From the NCBI GenBank assembly GCA_038255685.1, contig JBBSLC010000041.1, forward strand, positions 1 to 21,059: a stretch of DNA of 21,059 nt. The letters run 5' to 3'. The DNA comes from CADCSY01 sp038255685 (GTDB taxonomy: Bacteria > Actinomycetota > Acidimicrobiia > Acidimicrobiales > CADCSY01). Positions 1 to 7,663 of the stretch are shown here, in pieces. Below the pieces are notes generated by a model, which worked only from the letters and a program-made list of their open reading frames with translations, was not told the origin of the DNA and did not search any database. Every line of letters begins with the position of its first letter. The first letter of the stretch is position 1. The position numbers and the translations under genes are program-made.

Positions 1-1
1 C

Positions 2-406
2 CACGCCGAGGCGGTGGCCAGATCGCGAGCGGCATGCGGGGTCGGGCTGTCGATCCAGGCCTGGAACCTCGTCCCGAAGATCGCCGAGGTCGACCGTCTG
101 GTCGAGCCCGGTGACCCCGTCTTCGAGGTCCACCCCGAGCTCTCGCTGGCCACGCTCGCCGGTGCACCGCTCGTGACGAGGAAGAAGGACCCTGCCGGCC
201 GGGCCGAGCGCCTCGCCCTGCTGTCGGTCCCGTTCCCAGACGCCGCCGACCGCCTCGCCACCAAGCCGTCCGGCTGTGCCGCAGATGACGTGCTCGATGC
301 CTTCGCCGTGCTGTGGACCGTCCGGCGCATCGCTGCCGGGCTGGCCATCACCCTCGGCGACGGCGCCCACGACGAGCGTGGCCTGTCGATGGCGATCACC
401 GCCTGA
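2..406 (+). CDS. DUF429 family protein, C-terminal part (5' end outside window)
   Basis: The frame is open from the first bases of the window, so the true start lies to the left; an in-frame GTG at 14 is probably internal. The visible 134 or so residues contain GLSIQAWNLVPKI and EVHPELS, followed by a C-terminal segment with DDVLDAFAVLWTVRRI. These are hallmarks of the DUF429 family, predicted RNase H-fold nuclease-like proteins of unproven function; the conserved acidic residues in VHPE and DDVLDA fit a metal-dependent fold. It converges on the helicase at 446-2461 with only 39 bases between the stop codons. Family assignment is fairly sure; the biochemical role is unknown. Confidence 0.75.
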   Translation, partial: HAEAVARSRAACGVGLSIQAWNLVPKIAEVDRLVEPGDPVFEVHPELSLATLAGAPLVTRKKDPAGRAERLALLSVPFPDAADRLATKPSGCAADDVLDAFAVLWTVRRIAAGLAITLGDGAHDERGLSMAITA

Positions 407-412
407 GCGTGA

Positions 413-461
413 CCTTTCTGGACGATCGACCCCGCCAGAGGTGGTTCAGCGTCCAGAAAGG
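413..461. terminator. 12-bp inverted repeat between convergent genes, likely bidirectional terminator
   Basis: The arm CCTTTCTGGACG (413-424) is repeated as a perfect reverse complement at 450-461, with a 25-nt loop. It spans the gap between the DUF429 stop and the helicase stop and runs into the last helicase codons. There is no T-tract on either side, so this would be a hairpin-only terminator, if it terminates at all. Confidence 0.5.
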
Positions 462-2461
462 AGCTCGGTCCGCGCTGCGGCGATGTCGCGGAGGACCTGG
501 CGGGCCGCCTCCGGGTCCTTCGTCCGGCGCATCGGGGGGAGGCTGCGCACGAGCGTCCACCGGTACGAGGCGGTGGCGAGGCGCCGGTCGAGGACGGCCA
601 CGACACCGGTGTCGGCGGCGGTGCGGATGAGGCGACCGGCGCCCTGCGCGAGCAGGGTCGCTGCGTCGGGGAGGTCGACCGCGCCGAACGCGTTGCGCTT
701 CGCCCGGGTGGCTGCTTCGCGACGAGCGTCGGCCAGCGGGTCGTCTGGGCGGGCGAAGGGCAAGCGATCGATGACCACGAGGGAGCAGGTCGGCCCAGGG
801 GCATCGAAGCCCTGCCAGAACCCCATGGTGGCGAGCAGGACCGACGACTCCTCGTCGATGAACCGGCGCTGCAGGACCGGGCGTGGCAGCTGGTCCTGGA
901 CGAGGACCTCGACGTCGAGGCGCTCGACGAGGTGGGCGGCAGCGACGGCCATGGCCCGCTTGCTCGTGAAGAGGCCGAGCGTCCGACCGCCGGCGGCGAC
1001 GACGAGGCCCTCGAGCTCCTCGAGCATCGCCGCCTCGTAGCCGGGCGCACGAGGGTCGGGGAGGTGGGCGGCGCAGTAGAGGAGTGCCTGGTGCTCGTAG
1101 TCGAACGGGCGGCCCACATCGAGCCCCTACCACGACGGCGCGTCGCCACCCTTGCGGGCCGGTCCCGCCGCCTCGACCCGGTCGAGGCCGAGGCGGGTCG
1201 CCGAAGGATCGAAGCTGTCCCCGACCGTCAGGGTGGCGCTCGTGAGGATGGCGGTGACGTGGGAGAACAGGCGGGCAGGGAGCTCCTCGCCGACGTCGAC
1301 GGGTGCCACCCGCACGACTGGGAGCGTGCCGCTGCGCTCGACCCACGCCACCTGGCCAGACGACAGGTCGCCGAGCATCCTCAGGTCCCCGACCACCCCC
1401 GTGGCCAGCTGCACGAGGCGCTCCTTCCGAGACGCAGCGTCACCGGCGGCGTCGAGCTCCCGACCGGCGGCCAGTGCACCGGCAGCGGACTCGGCGCAAC
1501 CGACCAGGACGACACCGAGATCGCCCTCGCCGGGATCGACCCTCGCCCCGACCAGCCCCTCGAGCACCCCTTCGAGGCGGGTGGCGGCGCCATCGAGCCC
1601 GATGGCAGCGGGGTGGTCGGCGGTGAACACACCTCGCACCGCACGAGCCAGGTTCGCCATGCGGCCGGGCCCCATGACGAGACCGAGGGTGTCGGCGGCG
1701 ACGTCAGCGAGCGCGTGCGCCTCGTCGAAGACGACCACGTCGTGCGCGGGGAGCAGCGCGCCCCCGGTCGCGACGTGGAGCCCGTAGAGGTGGGTGTTGA
1801 CGACGATGACATCGGCGGCGGCCGCTGCGGCGCGCGCGCCCTCGGCGAAGCAGGTCTCGCCGTGGGGGCACCGGTGGGCGCCGGGGCACTCCCCCGGCCC
1901 GACCGAGAGCTGCGCCCACGCGCCGTCTCGGACCGCCAGGGGGAGGTCCGCCCGGTCACCTGTGTCGGTCTCGACCGACCACGCCGTCACCTCGGCGAGC
2001 AGCTCCCGGTCGACCGCCTCGCCGAGGAGCACGCCCTTGTCCGCGTTCCCAGCCGCATCGGCGAGAGCCGCCAGACAGAGGTAGTTCGACCGACCCTTGA
2101 GCATGGCGAACGTGAACGGCCGGTCGAGGAGACCTGCGAGCAGCGGGAGGTCCCGCCCGGCGAGCTGCTCTTGGAGCGCCCGCGTGGCGGTCGAGACGAC
2201 GGTCGTGCGACCGCTGAGCACCGCCGGCACGAGGTAGGCCAGGGTCTTGCCCGTGCCGGTGCCGGCCTGCACCAGGAGGTGGCGACCCGCTTCGATCGCC
2301 TCGGCCACCGCGGCCGCCATCGCCTGCTGGCCCTCCCGCGTCTCGCCACCAGGGATCGCTGCCGTCACCTCGCGCAGCGCGCGCCGGGCTCGCTCGCCGA
2401 GCTTCGACCCCCCGTTCTGCACTCGAGCATCTTCGCCGACGACCTCGCTCGTGCGGGGCAT
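446..2461 (-). pseudogene. DinG/XPD-type Fe-S ATP-dependent helicase, interrupted by in-frame TAG
   Basis: This is a superfamily 2 DNA helicase of the DinG/YoaA/XPD group, which unwinds DNA 5'-3' using ATP and an Fe-S cluster. From an ATG at 2461 (a TTG at 2491 is the alternative) the protein shows Walker A AGTGTGKT (residues 66-73), motif Ia VSTATRALQEQL, four cluster cysteines (YLC, GEC, HRC, ETC), the DEAH box FDEAHAL and motif III LTSATL. Codon 445 (1127-1129) is TAG. The same frame then continues without another stop for 226 codons carrying the second helicase domain, including FWQGFDAPG and motif VI QGAGRLIR. Only one lesion is visible and the cut falls between the two domains. A GTG at 1115-1117 is preceded by AGGGG at six bases, so it may be expressed as two polypeptides rather than being dead. 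A sequencing error is also possible. Confidence 0.8.
1127..1129 (-). other. In-frame amber codon splitting the helicase, followed by a reinitiation-like site
   Basis: Reading the minus strand gives TCG TGG TAG GGG CTC GAT GTG GGC. The stop is in the same frame as both halves, so this is a nonsense codon and not a frameshift. CAG or AAG could become TAG by one change. The TAG itself contributes to AGGGG, a Shine-Dalgarno-like run six bases before the GTG at 1117. The residues on either side (GLDVGRPFDY after the stop) match the uninterrupted family pattern. Confidence 0.8.
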
Positions 2462-2515
2462 CGTCAGAATTGATGCAGGCGATCGCAACAATGTGTTGGA
2501 AAGATGCAGGAGTCA

Positions 2516-2534
2516 GGTGAACACTCGGTGAACA
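2516..2534 (+). promoter_or_regulatory. Direct repeat GGTGAACA x2, 11 bp apart, between helicase and whiB
   Basis: GGTGAACA occurs at 2516-2523 and again at 2527-2534, exactly one helical turn apart. It lies in the 129-bp divergent intergenic region between the helicase start (2461) and the whiB start (2591). This spacing suits a dimeric activator or repressor binding one face of the DNA. The cognate regulator is unknown. Confidence 0.35.
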
Positions 2535-2590
2535 GATGTGGGGCCGCCGGATGGCCCGGACGGCTCCCGCACCTCGAGAGGGTGGACGCG

Positions 2591-2905
2591 ATGGCTGACG
2601 TGGTGCACCTCATGCCCCGCTGGACTCAGCAGGACTGGATGGCGGACGGCATCTGCGGCGGCCAGACCGAGCTCTTCTTCCCGCCCCACGGCGAGGGCGC
2701 TGACGCACGGGCGATCCGAGAGGCACGAGCCGGTGTGATCTGTGGCCAGTGCCCGGTGATCGTCGACTGTCGGCAGTACGCACGGCACCACCGGGAGCAG
2801 GGCTTCTGGGGCGGCGAGGGCGACGAAGCGCGCTACGAAGCCCGTCGGCGGGGCAACCGGGTCGAGGTCCGCATCGAGGACCACCGGACCGCAGCGCACG
2901 GCTGA
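2591..2905 (+). CDS. WhiB-family iron-sulfur transcriptional regulator
   Basis: This is a small actinobacterial regulator of 104 residues that carries an oxygen/NO-sensitive [4Fe-4S] cluster and normally acts with the principal sigma factor. The four cluster cysteines are visible: one in DGICGG, then CGQC and a fourth in VDCRQ, giving the C-...-CxxC-x5-C pattern. The family turn GFWGG follows, then a basic tail with EARRRG that would contact DNA. The ATG at 2591 is preceded by GAGAGGGTGG at good spacing and gives the normal family length; the longer frame from 2504 is less likely. It diverges from the helicase and precedes the kinase by 59 bp. The subclass (WhiB1, WhiB2 and so on) cannot be assigned with confidence. 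Confidence 0.93.
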   Translation: MADVVHLMPRWTQQDWMADGICGGQTELFFPPHGEGADARAIREARAGVICGQCPVIVDCRQYARHHREQGFWGGEGDEARYEARRRGNRVEVRIEDHRTAAHG

Positions 2906-2923
2906 CCACGCTGCGCCCGTGCA

Positions 2924-2936
2924 GCCCACGTTGGGC
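2924..2936 (+). promoter_or_regulatory. Small inverted repeat overlapping -35 of the kinase promoter
   Basis: GCCCA-CGT-TGGGC is a perfect 5-bp inverted repeat. Its right half overlaps TTGGGC (2931-2936), the best -35 candidate for the -10 at 2953, with a 16-bp spacer. It may be an operator or chance in GC-rich DNA. Confidence 0.25.
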
Positions 2937-2952
2937 ACACGAGCCACCCGGG

Positions 2953-2958
2953 TACCGT
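2953..2958 (+). promoter_or_regulatory. -10 element TACCGT of a leaderless promoter for the kinase gene
   Basis: TACCGT is followed by six bases and then GTG at 2965. A -35-like TTGGGC lies 16 bp upstream. This geometry places transcription start at or next to the first base of the start codon. Confidence 0.55.
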
Positions 2959-2964
2959 CCCGCA

Positions 2965-4659
2965 GTGCCCACCGAACACGCTGAACGCCCGCTCGTCGCC
3001 GATCGGTACCGCCTCGACAGCGTCATCGGCAGTGGTGGCGTCGGTCGGGTGTGGCGGGGCGAGGACACGGTGCTGCGCCGTGCCGTCGCCATCAAGGAGG
3101 TCCCGCTCCCCGTCCACCTCGCTGACGACGAGCGTGACGCGCTGCGCAGCCGGGTGCTCCGTGAGGCACAGGCCGCAGCACGGATCCACCATCCCGGCTC
3201 GGTCCAGGTCTACGACGTCGTCGACGAGGTGGACACCGTCCACCTGGTCATGGAGCTCGTCGACGACCTGACGCTGGCGGAGGTGGTCGAGAACGAAGGG
3301 CCGCTCAGCGCACAGGCGACGGCGGCGATGGGGGTCGAGCTGCTCGGCGCCCTCGCCGCGGCCCACCGGGTGGGGATCGTCCTCCGCGACGTCAAGCCCC
3401 GCAACGTCATGGTGATCGAGAAGGGCGGTGTGAAGCTCGCCGACTTCGGCATCGCCACGCTCCGGGATGACCCGAGCATCACCAAGACCGGGATGGTGCT
3501 CGGCACCCCGTCCTACATGTCGCCCGAGCAGGCGCTGGGCGAGGTCGTCGGCCCCGGGACCGACGTGTGGGGTACAGGAGCGCTGCTCTACTTCGCCGTC
3601 GAAGGCGTCGCACCGTTCGATCGCGGCGAACCCATCGCGACGCTCCACGCCGTGGTGCACGGCGAACCTCGTCCGTACGAGCGCGCCGGACCGCTGGCCG
3701 CCGTCATCGACCAGCTGCTCGCCAAGGACCCGACCGCCCGCATCAGCCTCGAGGATGCGAGCGACCGGCTGGAAGCGATCGCCGGTGGGGCCGACGGCGC
3801 AACGCAGGTGATGGCGAGCACGAGCGCCACGGCGTCCACCGCCATCAGCGCGCCCTTGGCGACGACGGCCACGCCGACCGCCGCCTCGGCTGCTCCGCCT
3901 GACCCGCCCCCCTCCCCGAGGACCCGGCAGCCCGACGCCCGGCGCGATGCATCCCCTTCCCCGAACAAGACGCTGCCTCTGGTGATCGCCGCCGTGGTGG
4001 CCGTCCTCGCGATCGGAGCGGTGGCGCTCGCTGCGCAGGATGACGGTGGAGGCGGCGAGGTGGCCGGGACGACGGAGACAACGCCTTCGACCGACGTCGC
4101 TCCGGGCGCTGACACGACCGCCCCGCCGTCGACCGGTGCGCCAGGGGCGCAGCCGGAGGTGACCGCAGAGACGACCACCACGACCGTCGAGGAGGCCCCG
4201 GACGAGGTGGCGTCCGACCGCCCCGAGGGCGTGCCGGCGTCGTGGGTCTCCTACACCGACCCGACCGTCGGCTTCGCCATCTGGCACCCGGAGGACTGGA
4301 CGCCGACGAGGGGCAGCGGGAACGGGACCGACTTCACCGACCCGTCCAGCGGTTCGTACCTCCGGGTCGACTACATCCAGCCTCCCGGCGACGACCCCGT
4401 GGAAGCGTGGGAGGAGTCGAGCGACCGCTTCGCCGACCGGTACCCCGACTACGAAGAGCTGCGGATCGAGCGCACCACCTACCAGGGCTTCGACGCTGCC
4501 CTCTGGGAGTACACCTACGAGGGCCAGCGGGCCACGAACCTCGGGTTCATCACGCCAGGGACCGGCTTCGCCCTGAACTTCCAGACGTCGATCGACGCAT
4601 GGGAGGCACGTGCAGACGTGCGCCGGGCGTTCGAGGCAGGGTTCACCGCACCGGGCTGA
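2965..4659 (+). CDS. Transmembrane serine/threonine protein kinase (PknB/Hanks type) with extracellular domain
   Basis: This is a membrane signalling kinase of 564 residues. The cytoplasmic kinase domain starts at about residue 15 with glycine loop GSGGVG (22-27), the ATP lysine K44 in AIKE, catalytic D142 in LRDVKPRNV, N147, DFG (160-162) and activation segment GTPSYMSPEQA. The usual HRD is LRD here: the codon at the His position is CTC. A low-complexity Thr/Ala/Pro linker leads to one membrane helix (about 335-357), then a Thr/Pro-rich stalk and an outer domain of about 150 residues beginning SWVSYTDPTVGFAIWHPEDW. That pattern is common in secreted domains attached to actinobacterial kinases; its ligand is unknown. 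The GTG at 2965 was chosen for its leaderless -10 and because the kinase fold begins directly after it; the upstream extension overlaps whiB. The next gene starts 20 bp after the stop. Confidence 0.93.
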   Translation: MPTEHAERPLVADRYRLDSVIGSGGVGRVWRGEDTVLRRAVAIKEVPLPVHLADDERDALRSRVLREAQAAARIHHPGSVQVYDVVDEVDTVHLVMELVDDLTLAEVVENEGPLSAQATAAMGVELLGALAAAHRVGIVLRDVKPRNVMVIEKGGVKLADFGIATLRDDPSITKTGMVLGTPSYMSPEQALGEVVGPGTDVWGTGALLYFAVEGVAPFDRGEPIATLHAVVHGEPRPYERAGPLAAVIDQLLAKDPTARISLEDASDRLEAIAGGADGATQVMASTSATASTAISAPLATTATPTAASAAPPDPPPSPRTRQPDARRDASPSPNKTLPLVIAAVVAVLAIGAVALAAQDDGGGGEVAGTTETTPSTDVAPGADTTAPPSTGAPGAQPEVTAETTTTTVEEAPDEVASDRPEGVPASWVSYTDPTVGFAIWHPEDWTPTRGSGNGTDFTDPSSGSYLRVDYIQPPGDDPVEAWEESSDRFADRYPDYEELRIERTTYQGFDAALWEYTYEGQRATNLGFITPGTGFALNFQTSIDAWEARADVRRAFEAGFTAPG

Positions 4660-4667
4660 ACCGCCAC

Positions 4668-4673
4668 TACCGT
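4668..4673 (+). promoter_or_regulatory. -10 element TACCGT of a leaderless promoter for the amidohydrolase
   Basis: TACCGT, six bases, then ATG at 4680. The hexamer lies in the 20-bp gap after the kinase stop, so the amidohydrolase can be transcribed independently. No clear -35 was seen. Confidence 0.5.
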
Positions 4674-4679
4674 GCCCCG

Positions 4680-6242
4680 ATGACGACCGGCGAGCACTCG
4701 CCGCCCCGGTCGCCTGCCGTCCCCCGTCGGCTCCTGCTCGTGGGTGCGTTCGGCACGTGCTGTGCGGCGGCCCTCGCCAAGCTCCCCGCCGCTCCGACGG
4801 GCCGACGGGCCACCGTTGCGTCGAATGCGGACCCCGTACGACGTGGCGACCGAGCCGCCGCCGCCCTCCCGGTCCCTGCTCCCGGTGAGACCTACGACCT
4901 GGTGCTGCGGCGCGGACGGGTCATCGATCCCGAGACCGGGCTCGACGTCGTCGCCGACGTCGGGATCACCGGGTCCACCATCGCTGCGATCAGCATGGAC
5001 ACCCTCGAGGGCGCACTCGTGCTCGACGTCGAAGGGCTCGTCGTCGCGCCTGGCTTCATCGACCTGCTCAGCTACGACCCGAACCCCTACGGCGAGGTCT
5101 TCAAGATCGCCGACGGCGTCACGACCAACCTCTGCATGCACGGCGTGAACGACGAGCCGGCGCGTTGGTTCGACGGCTGGGCGGCAGCGCCACCGCTCGT
5201 GCACCACGGTGGCGCGTTCGACCACGCCTGGGCGCGGTCCGAGCTCGGCCTCGCCGTCGACGAGCCGGCGTCTCCGGAGCAGGTCGCGAGGCTCGGTGAG
5301 ATCGCTGCGGCTGCCGTCGCGACGGGGGGCTTCCTCGGCGTGCACCTCCAGCTCGAGTACACCCCGGGCGTCGCCACCGACGAGGTGCTGGCGATGGGCC
5401 GGGTCGCCGCCGCCGCCGGCGTCGGCGCCTACTTCCACGCTCGCCACGCCGACCCCGACCCGCCAGGGACGAACGCAGAGGCGGTCGCCGAGGTGCTCGC
5501 AGTCGCTCGCGAGACCGGGTGCGCCGTCCACATCGAGCACCTGACGAGCACCGGAGGGACCCGCACGATGGCGGCGTCGCTCGGAGCGATGCAGGCGGCT
5601 CGCGACGAGGGCCTCGACGTGACCGGCTGCCTGTACCCGTACGACTTCTGGGCGGCGTACGCCGGCTCCGCTCGCTTCGACGCAGGCTGGCAGGAGCGCT
5701 TCTCGATCTCCTACGAGGACCTCGTCGTGCCCGGCACCGGTGCCGTGCTCGATCGCTCGTCCTTCGCCCAGGCCCGGCTGGACAACATCCTCGTCGCTGC
5801 AACGGCGATCCCCGAGGAGGACGTCCGCGCCGGCCTGCGCTCGCCGTTGCTCATGCTCGGCAGCGACGCCATCCTCGAGCCGGGTGACAACAACCACCCG
5901 CGCGCCGCCGGCACGTTCGCCCGCACGCTCGGCCACTACGTGCGTGACGAGGCGGTGCTCGACCTCATGAGCGCACTGGCGAAGATGACGATCGAACCGG
6001 CGCGCCGGGTCCAGGGCGCAGCGCCCGCCATGGCTCGCAAGGGGCGCCTGCAGGTCGGGGCCGACGCCGACGTGTCCGTGTTCAACCCGGCCACCGTCGC
6101 CGACCGGGCGACCGTCTCGGCGCCTGCGCAGGCGTCGGTCGGCATCGCCTGGGTGCTCGTCGGCGGTGCCGTCGTGAAGGATCCGGACGGCGTCCGCGAG
6201 GACGTTCGAGCCGGCAGGCCGATCCGGTCCGGGGACGCCTAG
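4680..6242 (+). CDS. N-acyl-D-amino-acid deacylase-like amidohydrolase, probably exported, atypical metal site
   Basis: This 520-residue member of the amidohydrolase superfamily is closest in pattern to D-aminoacylases, which hydrolyse N-acyl-D-amino acids. The N-terminus has PRRLLLVGAFGTCCAAALA, a signal-like arginine pair plus hydrophobic stretch, suggesting export, possibly by Tat. The mature part opens with the beta-sandwich strand YDLVLRRGRVIDPETGLD. Later metal or catalytic elements are recognisable: FHARHAD, HIEHLTSTGG and LGSDAILEPGDNNHPRAAGTF. The first HxH of the family, normally in FIDxHxHxD, reads FIDLLSYD (128-133 region), so both histidines are replaced by Leu and Tyr. It may use an alternative site, belong to a divergent subfamily, or lack activity. 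Its stop overlaps the stop of the convergent DedA gene. Confidence 0.82.
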   Translation: MTTGEHSPPRSPAVPRRLLLVGAFGTCCAAALAKLPAAPTGRRATVASNADPVRRGDRAAAALPVPAPGETYDLVLRRGRVIDPETGLDVVADVGITGSTIAAISMDTLEGALVLDVEGLVVAPGFIDLLSYDPNPYGEVFKIADGVTTNLCMHGVNDEPARWFDGWAAAPPLVHHGGAFDHAWARSELGLAVDEPASPEQVARLGEIAAAAVATGGFLGVHLQLEYTPGVATDEVLAMGRVAAAAGVGAYFHARHADPDPPGTNAEAVAEVLAVARETGCAVHIEHLTSTGGTRTMAASLGAMQAARDEGLDVTGCLYPYDFWAAYAGSARFDAGWQERFSISYEDLVVPGTGAVLDRSSFAQARLDNILVAATAIPEEDVRAGLRSPLLMLGSDAILEPGDNNHPRAAGTFARTLGHYVRDEAVLDLMSALAKMTIEPARRVQGAAPAMARKGRLQVGADADVSVFNPATVADRATVSAPAQASVGIAWVLVGGAVVKDPDGVREDVRAGRPIRSGDA

Positions 6243-6883
6243 GCCGAGGCCTTCAGCAAGCGCTTCCGGCGGACCGTGCGGACCACGAGTGCGAGCACGA
6301 GGACGAAGAGGACGGCGACGACGAGGTATGAGACGGGCTGGACGTAGCCCTCGATCCGCTCGTAGTTCGACCCTGCAACCGAACCGGCGTAGATGAAGAT
6401 CGCGTTCCACACCCCCGCGCCGAGCGCGGTGAAGAGGCAGAACCGGGCGATCGGCATGCGGGCGACGCCGGCCGGGATGGACACGACGCTGCGGACGAGC
6501 GGCACGCACCGCCCGAACAGGACGATCGGGCCCTCGTAGCGAGCGAACACCTTCTCTCCTCGTTCGAGATCCTTCTGTCCGACCAGGATGAACCAGCGCT
6601 TGCCCGCCAGCTCGTGCAGGCGGTCGTAGCCGACGAGCGCACCGACGCCGTAGAGGACAAGCGCACCGACGAGCGCGCCGACCGTTGCGGCGAGCCACGC
6701 CAGATAGATGTTCAGCTCGCCCCGCTCGGCAGCGAAGCCGGCGAAGGGGAGGATGAGCTCCGACGGCAGCGGCGGGAAGATGTTCTCGAGGGCGATGAGC
6801 AGCCCGACGCCGACCTCACCGATCGACGAGATCACATCGGTGACCCAGCCCGCGACGCCGCCCGTCTCCTCCGCTGCTGCCAT
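6239..6883 (-). CDS. DedA-family membrane protein
   Basis: This is a 214-residue integral membrane protein of the DedA/SNARE-associated family. Family members are undecaprenyl-phosphate or phospholipid flippase-type transporters that help maintain membrane potential and the envelope. The family signatures are present: an N-terminal ENIFPPLPSELILPFAGF re-entrant segment with its Glu and Pro residues, GRCVPLVRSVVSIPAGVARM with the functional arginines, and several hydrophobic segments including a C-terminal helix followed by the basic tail RTVRRKRLLK. The ATG at 6883 has TAGCGT seven bases upstream. That hexamer is made from the stop codon of the SGNH gene, 10 bp upstream, so DedA can have its own leaderless transcript. 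The longer frame upstream is not DedA-like. The substrate is not predictable. Confidence 0.9.
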   Translation of the reverse strand: MAAAEETGGVAGWVTDVISSIGEVGVGLLIALENIFPPLPSELILPFAGFAAERGELNIYLAWLAATVGALVGALVLYGVGALVGYDRLHELAGKRWFILVGQKDLERGEKVFARYEGPIVLFGRCVPLVRSVVSIPAGVARMPIARFCLFTALGAGVWNAIFIYAGSVAGSNYERIEGYVQPVSYLVVAVLFVLVLALVVRTVRRKRLLKASA

Positions 6884-6890
6884 CGTGGGG

Positions 6891-6896
6891 ACGCTA
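6891..6896 (-). promoter_or_regulatory. -10 element TAGCGT for the DedA gene, overlapping the SGNH stop codon
   Basis: On the minus strand TAGCGT precedes the DedA ATG by seven bases. Its TAG is the stop codon of the SGNH hydrolase gene. Confidence 0.4.
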
Positions 6897-7595
6897 CAGG
6901 GGCGGCTCGGACCCCCTGCCGGGGGCTCCGACCTCGAGGGCGTCGGCGAACGCGTCGGCCCACCCCTGGTAGCCGAGGTCATTCGGGTGGAAGTGGTCGG
7001 CGGCGAAGCGGTCCCGCCACGGTGGACCGCTGTGCTCCCACACGTCGGCGATCCGGAGTCCGCGCGCACCGGCTTCGGCCCTGAGCACCTGGTTCAGCGC
7101 ACGAGCACGGCTCTCGCGCATGCCCTGAGGGAGCGTGGCCACGACGGCGCCAGGTGGGAGCCCGTCGAGGAGCGCCCGGAGGTCCACCTCCAGATGCGCG
7201 CCACGGCCCGGCAGCATGTCGTTCGCACCTATCGCGCACGTGACCAGCGCCGGATCGGAGATCGCGTCGAGCTGGGGCAGCTGCACCTCGACGACGTCAG
7301 CGACCCGAGCGCCGGATCTCGACAGGTTCAGCACTCGCCACGATCGACCCTCCGCCGCCTCGAGGCGGCGTTGGAGCTGGCCCACGTAGCCGGACGAGGG
7401 GGACGATGCGCCGATGGCCTGGGCGGTCGAGTCGCCGAGGACGACCCAGAGCGGTCCGTCGCCAGCGCGTGCGAGATCGTTCAGCTCCTCCCACGCGAGC
7501 GCGTGGGCGGCGACCTGCGCACGTCGTTCTCGCGCGCCGGGCACGAAGCCTCCGAGCCAGCGCCGCGGTCCCACCGTCGCATCGTAGAGAGGCAC
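6894..7595 (-). CDS. SGNH/GDSL-type hydrolase
   Basis: This is a serine esterase/lipase-fold protein of up to 233 residues. The blocks are in order: GDS with nucleophile S56 (numbered from the outer start), block II Gly in LSRSGA, block III GAND (123-126) and block V DHFHPND with D200 and H203 completing the triad. There is no signal peptide or membrane helix, so it is probably cytosolic; the ester or acyl substrate is unknown. Two starts are plausible. GTG at 7595 has GGAAGG only four bases upstream. GTG at 7574 has TACGAT six bases upstream, the leaderless layout seen at other genes here, and gives 226 residues. DedA follows after 10 bp. It diverges from the alkA gene by 68 bp. Confidence 0.85.
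   Translation of the reverse strand: MPLYDATVGPRRWLGGFVPGARERRAQVAAHALAWEELNDLARAGDGPLWVVLGDSTAQAIGASSPSSGYVGQLQRRLEAAEGRSWRVLNLSRSGARVADVVEVQLPQLDAISDPALVTCAIGANDMLPGRGAHLEVDLRALLDGLPPGAVVATLPQGMRESRARALNQVLRAEAGARGLRIADVWEHSGPPWRDRFAADHFHPNDLGYQGWADAFADALEVGAPGRGSEPPL
7581..7586 (-). promoter_or_regulatory. -10-like TACGAT before the alternative SGNH start
   Basis: On the minus strand TACGAT is followed by six bases and an in-frame GTG at 7574. If used, the SGNH protein starts seven codons later than the outer GTG. Confidence 0.35.
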
Positions 7596-7663
7596 CCGAC
7601 CTTCCGCAGGTGCCGACCGCTCCGTCCGATTCCCGCCAGCACGGCGACCCCGGCTGGTAGAGG

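Noticed and set aside
14..16. GTG at 14 as the start of the DUF429 gene
   Set aside because: The frame stays open to the window edge and encodes family-like residues before it, so the gene is partial.
1115..1129. Frameshift in the helicase
   Set aside because: Counting codons shows the stop and both halves in one frame, so it is a nonsense codon.
4515..6698. A 727-codon minus-strand open frame opposite the amidohydrolase
   Set aside because: Antisense shadow of a GC-rich gene. The real amidohydrolase shows clear family motifs and a promoter.
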